Below are positions 58,073-64,000 of a DNA stretch of 64,000 bases, one piece after another. The translations under genes were made by a program, and so were the position numbers. The stretch covers positions 1 to 64,000 of the forward strand of contig CAJNOQ010000019.1 in NCBI GenBank assembly GCA_905250885.1, written 5' to 3'. The notes beneath the pieces were generated by a model. It did not search any database. It was given only the letters and a program-made list of their open reading frames with translations, and had not been told where the DNA came from. Origin of the DNA: Didymodactylos carnosus. Taxonomy: Eukaryota; Rotifera; Eurotatoria; Philodinida; Philodinidae. Numbering within the stretch: position 1 is the first letter of the stretch; each line of letters starts with the position of its first letter.

Positions 58073-59987
58073 ATATTTCCTTGTTTTGTTTTGTCAAAAT
58101 TTTTGATTGAACGTTAAACGTAGTCTAATGTAGTAAAAAGTCTGGGCTACAAAATAAGCTTACACCTCGAGTTTCACAACTGTTCTTTTTTTTTGCAAAA
58201 ATTATGAACTTTTTCTCAAGAGGTCGAAATACTCATTTGTTTTGGTTTTGTTAATTTTTCTATGCTTTTCAGAAGCATTTCAAAACTTTTCCTTAGACTT
58301 AGTCCAAATTTTCAATAGTTTTATTGTAGTTTAATGTATAAGCATCCTAAGAAATGTCTTGAGTGTTACGTAAATTGCGAAAAATACAATTCAGTTATTT
58401 TATGAACCCTCGAAAAAATAGTTCTATTCAAGCTAAATTTTAGTACATCTTCCATCTTAGCCTCTATCTTAAGAGCGATACATTTCAAGAGAGTGGAAGT
58501 TGCAAGACTTTTTTGGGCGGCGTTTCGTGTTTAGATTTCTTCTCACTCAAACTCAATTACAAAAAATTTTTTTTTCTATGTTCGTTGAAGTACAGATTTT
58601 GCTCTTTTTAACAGAAAAATAATTAAATCGCAAGCGTATCAGGAACGTGCACAAATAATGCTCGATATTTTTTCCATTTTTTTTGCATCGTATAATAAAA
58701 CTACTGACCAAATGTGGCAGGACATAAAAAACTGACGTTATAGTCAGTTTCAAAGTAGAAAAGATTTTTAAGAATTAAATTACAAATGAATGTGAACTTT
58801 GTAAAAAAAATTTCATGAAATGTTAAAAATGCACAATATCGATAAAATGTTGCAGACAAAAAACAGATCGACAATGTTATTTAGTGACAACACATTACTA
58901 AGACATATTAAATAATGTTTACATACTAAATATTTGATAACTATATGTACTTGGAGGAAGTCATTTCTAATCACTTATGAACTGTTATACGATTCTATCT
59001 GATGGAATCCTACCGTTCTAATGTATCGCTACTATACTGTTGTTCGCTCAAATTTGAACGAAATCACAGAATATATGGATAATTTCGAATATAGAACGAT
59101 GGTTTAATTTAAACTGATAGTTGTTACTTTTTTTCATGATCATGTCGGTTAGTCAGAGGCTGCTTATTCATACATTGGCAGGCCGCCAGCAGAACAACTG
59201 AGGCAACCTACTGGAAAAAAATCAGTTTTTGTCCTATGGAGAATTATATTTCGCAGCGGAGTATCTGTCCAAAGTTCAAAATAAAGTAAGAGAAATTCTT
59301 GATCGAAAAATTTGATGTACACTTTAAATGCAGGAAAAGTGTGTTAGCACGGACAAAATTTATGAAGGGAAGCACGTTTGTGTATGTACTGCTCTAAAAT
59401 ATTTATTGCCCTCCCCCTACAAAAAATTTTCCGGTCGGCCTATGTATTCTTACATATATCGAGCTATGTTATTCACATTTTGTTGACAAGCCAAGTTCTC
59501 TCTTGCGTCGATTCTCAACAATTTTGTATTTTTTTCCAGAATTTTATTGAATGTAGTTTAAAAAACAAAAAACAATGAAAAAAAAAATGGTTATCTTCTT
59601 CTCAACAAGCTATTTTTGTTCATAATCAATATCTTCATCCATTCTTCTTTTTTGTTATTAACTTAAAGAAGCGCTGTACGAACACATACACGTAAACAAA
59701 AAGAGTATGACCAGTTTTTTTCCTCCAAGCAAGTTCGGAATGATTGAAAAGTTTTTTGTACACAACAATTATAGCGGTAAAAAGCATGGCTCTACGAAAA
59801 TGCGGTAAATCGAGAAGAAATCTGTTTTGATATATCGATAAATAAGAAAATGCGAGAGAAGGTTAGAGAAAACTATTTACTCTATGAATATATATATATA
59901 TTGAATAAAAAAGAAAATGAGACGAATATAAGTAATCTGCGTTGTCAGATCCGTGTTCTATTTACATGTAAAAATATTGTTTGTTAT
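58073..59987. other. Intergenic, no gene recognised
   Basis: AT-rich DNA; short open frames only. The last part is the 3' flank of the minus-strand TMEM59 gene. Confidence 0.5.
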
Positions 59988-62128
59988 TTAAATATTTGAT
60001 AATTTCACTTTGATTGGTAATGGTTGTACAACTTCATATAATTCATCTGGTTGTATTTTCTCCTTTTCAGCTGAGAAAACATCACTACTCTCATATGGAT
60101 GAAATATTAATTCTTGACTACGTATTGATAAATGATCTCTCGATGGCGAATGACGACACTAAAAATTATTCAAGAAGATAATATTATGTATGTCAAAGGT
60201 ATATAACCCATTCGAATTTCCACGAAGACTCAAAAACTTTTCCGAAACATGAGTATTAATAAATTAGGAGTAGAGGAGTTGTTAGTTAACCATTGAAATC
60301 GATGTCGTTAACGTGCTTTTTTTGTCTAGAAGCAGTTAAAAATGTTGAGAAGAACTAAGGAAAACTTAATAGCGTGAGCTTGTAGCTCAAATGTAAAATG
60401 CTTTCGTTATGACTTGTGTCATTTTGACTTCGTAGCGAACGAGTTTTTGAGCAACTAAACTAAGGATAATTCGGAATTAGAACCAACTCAGTAGTGGAAT
60501 TAAGTAATATTTCAAGAAAACAAATGACATTATTCGTCATTCATATGGTTTGGACCTATATAGCACTTTCATAAAAGTTCTCCCTAAGCACAGAATGATG
60601 GGCGTAAGTTTTTTCGAATATTTAATGAGATTTGACATTTATAAGAAATAAGTAAGAAATTCTGTATACCATCTCGCTTGAGATTCTCTTTGAGATTCTC
60701 GCTCCTCTTCGTACTTCGTAGAAGTCGTTAAAATGACTTACCATACTCATTGCCATATACCAGAGAACAGCCGATGATGTCAATAATATACAAATAAATA
60801 TCCATACGGGTAATTTTGGCTGTTTACGTATTAAATCATTCCATTCTGTTTTAACATCGTTAAAAAATTGTTGTAAACGCATATTTATTGGTTCTATACG
60901 TTGTTTAATTACTTGTTGTTGTTCTCTTGGGTGTTGAACAATATGCTTTATTTCCTCGAATAATGGATTACGATCCTCTTCAGATGACTCACTTGATGAT
61001 GATTCTTTCTCATTTTGATTTATCGGTTTAGGATTCACTGGAATACTTTGTATCAAACGAAAAACAGGATTCCCAATAGAATTTTCCACCGGTGGCGATA
61101 ATGGTTGAAGATTTTTTTCAAACTCGTTGGTTTTTTCTCTAATCTGTTGTAAAATGCTATTGAACATTCGAAATGGATCCTCACTAAATACACGTTCCAT
61201 CGATGGCAATTGAATTAGCGGTCGTTGACGAAGACGAACTAATATTATTGATTTTGGATGGTTATCGTCATTTTCAGCAGATTTTTGAATTGTGTCGATC
61301 TAGAATAAACAGCACTTTTTTATCTGACATATTGGAAGTCATACGCATGAGCAGATGGTAGGTGTATCAGATAGTTGTTAACAGATTATGTACAGAGCAC
61401 TCGTGTTTAATACAAGAGAGAAATAAAATACTCACGAGTGGTTTAAGTTCAATAAATGGCAGCAGTACCTGGCTGATTTTTGGGGCACTTGAATCACAAC
61501 CAGCAATACAGCTGGAAATAAGATCGAACGTTTTTGAATATTCTTCAGTACAGGATGGTTTACATTGTTCCGGTGTTTTTTTAAGCAATCTTAAATGACA
61601 ACCTAAATGAAATAAAAAGCAAAATAGAGTGAAGATTCTTCCCAAACAACAAACTACATGAGAGCATGTTGATTGTAGCAGTTCTAGAAAACAACTATTT
61701 CTTTTCTCCTAATAAATAGCATCCAAATATTTCAGAGGTTGATAAACAACGTTCTTGGTAGATCAATATTGTCGATAAATTTTTATCACTAACTAGATGA
61801 TACTATTCGTATCACTAACTAGATGATACTATTCGTATCACTAACTAGATGATACTATTCGTATCACTAACTAGATGATACTATTCGTATCACTAACTAG
61901 ATGATACTATTCGTATCACAAACACATTAGCCGCATAAGAGTTTGATATGACTAAATCCAACATCTACCTTTTCTACAAGCATCCAAATGTGGTGAATTT
62001 GGATTGGTTTCCGAACATGTTTTATAACATTCAGTTTCCTCTTTATATAATGTTTCAACAAGTCCATTTATATAGACTACATTGACCATCAAAATGATTG
62101 AGCATAATACAACTTTTGAAAAATCCAT
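59988..62128 (-). CDS. TMEM59: TMEM59 homologue, 4 exons
   Basis: Exons on the minus strand, 5' to 3': 61969-62128, 61436-61602, 60742-61299, 59988-60158, giving 351 aa (human 323). TMEM59 is a type I membrane protein of Golgi and endolysosomes that affects glycosylation, autophagy and trafficking. Residues 1-22 form a signal peptide. The lumenal part has paired cysteines (ECYKTCSETNP; DACRKGCHLRL; CKPSCTEEYS; SSCIAGCDSS) in the family pattern. A Ser/Glu-rich segment lies near 190. The transmembrane helix is about 271-292 (VWIFICILLTSSAVLWYMAM). The 57-residue tail includes HLSIRSQELIF and ends PLPIKVKLSNI, matching PLPTKVNLAHSEI. The aromatic residues of the human ATG16L1-binding motif are not conserved. 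Intron 1 holds a minisatellite. Confidence 0.88.
60159..60741 (-). other. TMEM59 intron 3 (583 bp), nothing found
   Basis: AT-rich intron without coding frame or clear repeat. Confidence 0.5.
61784..61919 (+). repeat. 26-bp minisatellite, about five copies
   Basis: The unit TATCACTAACTAGATGATAC followed by TATTCG is repeated about 5.2 times with no visible change. It lies in TMEM59 intron 1. Confidence 0.95.
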
Positions 62129-62750
62129 AATTTCAATTGCAACAAAATATTTTGTTTGGACTGATTACCGATTAAATAGTCACTATATATGTTTGTGCGC
62201 GCTTTTGATGATTTTATTATATGTATTTAGCTTTTTCTTATATCTAAAAATGAATATAATAACGAAAAAAAAGGTATGAAATACGAACAAAGCGGACTAA
62301 GTGACAGAGAATGTTAGAAAAAGAAAAGCGTTTTTTCTTAGAATACACGTTTTTTTTTCTTTTGTTTTCTTTATTTCTCGCACTTTCTCTATTTGTTTTT
62401 CTTGTTCTGTTTTGCAATATTTTACATCAGAGACTGACGAGCAACGGAAAAAACATCATACAATTTTAATGATGTCAGAGACAGAAGAGAAAATCGAACG
62501 TGCATCTGAAAACGACACTAAAGTGCAATTGTTTTCTTCGCCCTTTATTTTCCAGTTGCTAATTCGAAAGAAGTTCCTAAAGACTACCTTAAAAGAACTC
62601 GAATGGAAGCCATTTGCTGAGCCCGTTGTCACTTCTATAAGCTTTTTTGTCAAAAATAAAAAATAAAAATTTACTGTTCGAGACGCGCATTTATTCAATT
62701 TTTTACATTAAAAAGAGAAATTCAATACATGCTGTCGCGTTAATAGTCTT
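62129..62750. other. Upstream of TMEM59; no firm gene
   Basis: Probable TMEM59 promoter side. A 121-aa plus-strand open frame (62301-62666) has a hydrophobic start and a charged middle but no recognised family; not called. Confidence 0.4.
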
Positions 62751-63066
62751 TAATGTCACCGACAGAGAAATAAAGTTCATTTAGAGTCGCGGGAAAGTGC
62801 TTTTTCGTAGTCAGCATACGTGATAATCCAGAAGATTTTCTATTTTTAGCGAGAGGTACTACCGAAAGTTTAAGAAAATTTTTTGAAACTAATCTTATTT
62901 TCATATGGGAATTTTTTTCGCCATTTTGATTAACAATTTTTGAAACTGTTGCCAAGACCTCCTTGCAAGAAATAGAAAAGCAACTGAGTTATCGAGTGGG
63001 CCGAATACGAAAAAGCAGTTTTCCGAGACTCTAAATGAACTCTATTTTTTTCTTCACGTTGATATG
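62751..63066. mobile_element. MITE copy B, ~316 bp
   Basis: Begins ATGTCACCGACAGAGAAATA and ends CTTCACGTTGATATG. It shares TAAAGTTCATTTAGAG, GAAAGTGCTTTTTCGTA and AGAAAATTTTTTGAAACTAA with the copy at 44104-44422. The two arms are inverted repeats but more diverged than in copy A. Confidence 0.75.
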
Positions 63067-64000
63067 CTGGAAGTCAGTAGTTAATAGAGATGCAGGATCT
63101 ATCCGTAAGAATAAAAAACTTCTCCTGACGCGAGAATTTTTAAAAAATTTCTCACTAATATCAGAATATTTTCTTCTGCAGTTATTTTTCAGCAAAAATT
63201 CTATTTTGCTAAAGTTTTTCTGAAGACTTTCCTCGAATTAAAGAATTTTCCTCCGACGGATGTCGGAGTAAACGGGTATATTCTGTACCTCTGGTAGTTA
63301 ATCCGAGGAAGTTATCCGTGACCTCATCGATGGTGCTCGCTAAGGCTTCATGATGCATTACTCCATCTTCTAGTAGAATAAAACAAATAATTTTTTTGTT
63401 AGAGGTAAGTTTAATTTCAAAGAAACTAAATAGTTACTTTTTTTTTTGAAATTTAAATAAAGAGAGAAACTGTAAAATAAAAAATAAAGAACATGATGTA
63501 ACAGAGCAATCATCCTATGACATACACAATATGTTTGGTTGCTTACTCTCTTTCATTCTTGCTATAATGCGTGCGTGACTGCACTTAACTAATAATGAAA
63601 CTGTTAAAGATACTGTTGAAAAAAAAGTAGGCTGAGCAGGAGAAAAATTAGAAAATCATCTTCTGACTTTGAAAACAGGTCATGTTCATTCTGACATTTT
63701 TAAAATACGTCGTCAGCCATGAATACTTTCAACTAAAATTTGATAAAGCTAATAGATAGATGTCGTCGAGGTATTCATACTTATATAAAAGAAACACTCA
63801 AATTGGTAGCCATTAACAGTCAGAATTTAATCACTATCCCTACAAAAAATATTCCAATGCGCACCGGTGCAGATATATTTATGCCAAAAAAAGTGCCGCA
63901 CTGGTCAAAATCAGTGCAGCATTGAAACTTATTTAGTCAGTTCTTTATTATAGTTGCATTTTCTTAATTTTGCATTAATTAAAGTACAGCACTGATATGT
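63067..64000. other. Intergenic to window end, no gene recognised
   Basis: AT-rich. A GACGGATGTCGGAG-like short inverted motif occurs near 63255. Nothing else supportable. Confidence 0.45.

Noticed and set aside
62301-62666. 121-aa plus-strand open frame upstream of TMEM59
   Set aside because: No family, no splice or polyadenylation context, and it abuts a MITE; composition follows local AT bias.

Overview
The window is metazoan nuclear DNA. It is AT-rich, has spliceosomal introns of mostly 45-100 bp with GT..AG borders and AATAAA signals after several genes, and carries orthologues of genes typical of animals (neurochondrin, ANKEF1, TMEM59, SPNS1, ING, class I PITP, STIP1). Compact exon-intron structure, many short inverted-repeat elements, and splice-acceptor-like sites just upstream of many start codons fit a bdelloid rotifer best. 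That assignment is inference; nothing in the window is diagnostic on its own.

Layout. 264-2249 (+): neurochondrin homologue, 12 exons, short at its C-terminus. 2250-7534: intergenic, with a TIR element, a 216-bp perfect direct repeat pair, a one-N assembly gap and a foldback. 7535-9597 (+): mRNA-decapping activator DCP1. 10915-14849 (+): VPS39, a HOPS tethering subunit. 17233-17976 (+): ING4/5-type PHD chromatin reader. 20494-21519 (-): class I phosphatidylinositol transfer protein. 23416-27824 (-): ANKEF1, 14 exons and 783 aa, almost the length of the human protein. 27825-34701: nearly 7 kb without a host gene, made of MITEs, palindrome-rich elements and a LINE fragment. 34702-35259 (+): a single-exon gene of an uncharacterised family with an HRREGDYxNxKYW signature. 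35260-40842: gene-free and repeat-rich. 40843-43030 (+): Hsp70/Hsp90 co-chaperone STIP1 (Hop), 9 exons. 43031-46378: nested inverted-repeat elements. 46379-47074 (+): unrecognised low-complexity protein. 50017-52745 (+): lysolipid transporter SPNS1, 13 exons including one of 17 nt. 53826-56979 (+): membrane-anchored SPFH/Band 7 protein with a cysteine-rich insert and a tandemly duplicated exon. 59988-62128 (-): TMEM59.

These are independent eukaryotic genes, not an operon. A loose theme is endolysosome and lipid handling (VPS39, SPNS1, PITP, TMEM59, SPFH), but I would not read co-function into the order.

The most unusual material is between genes. There are more than a dozen inverted-repeat elements, one of them a hAT-type MITE with a perfect 8-bp target duplication. 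Several loci have an interior built from one short word and its reverse complement repeated over and over, and the word differs from locus to locus. No rRNA, convincing tRNA, CRISPR, LTR element or virus-like element was seen. Exon borders below were worked out by hand from reading frame, GT..AG borders and remembered family sequences; they are predictions.
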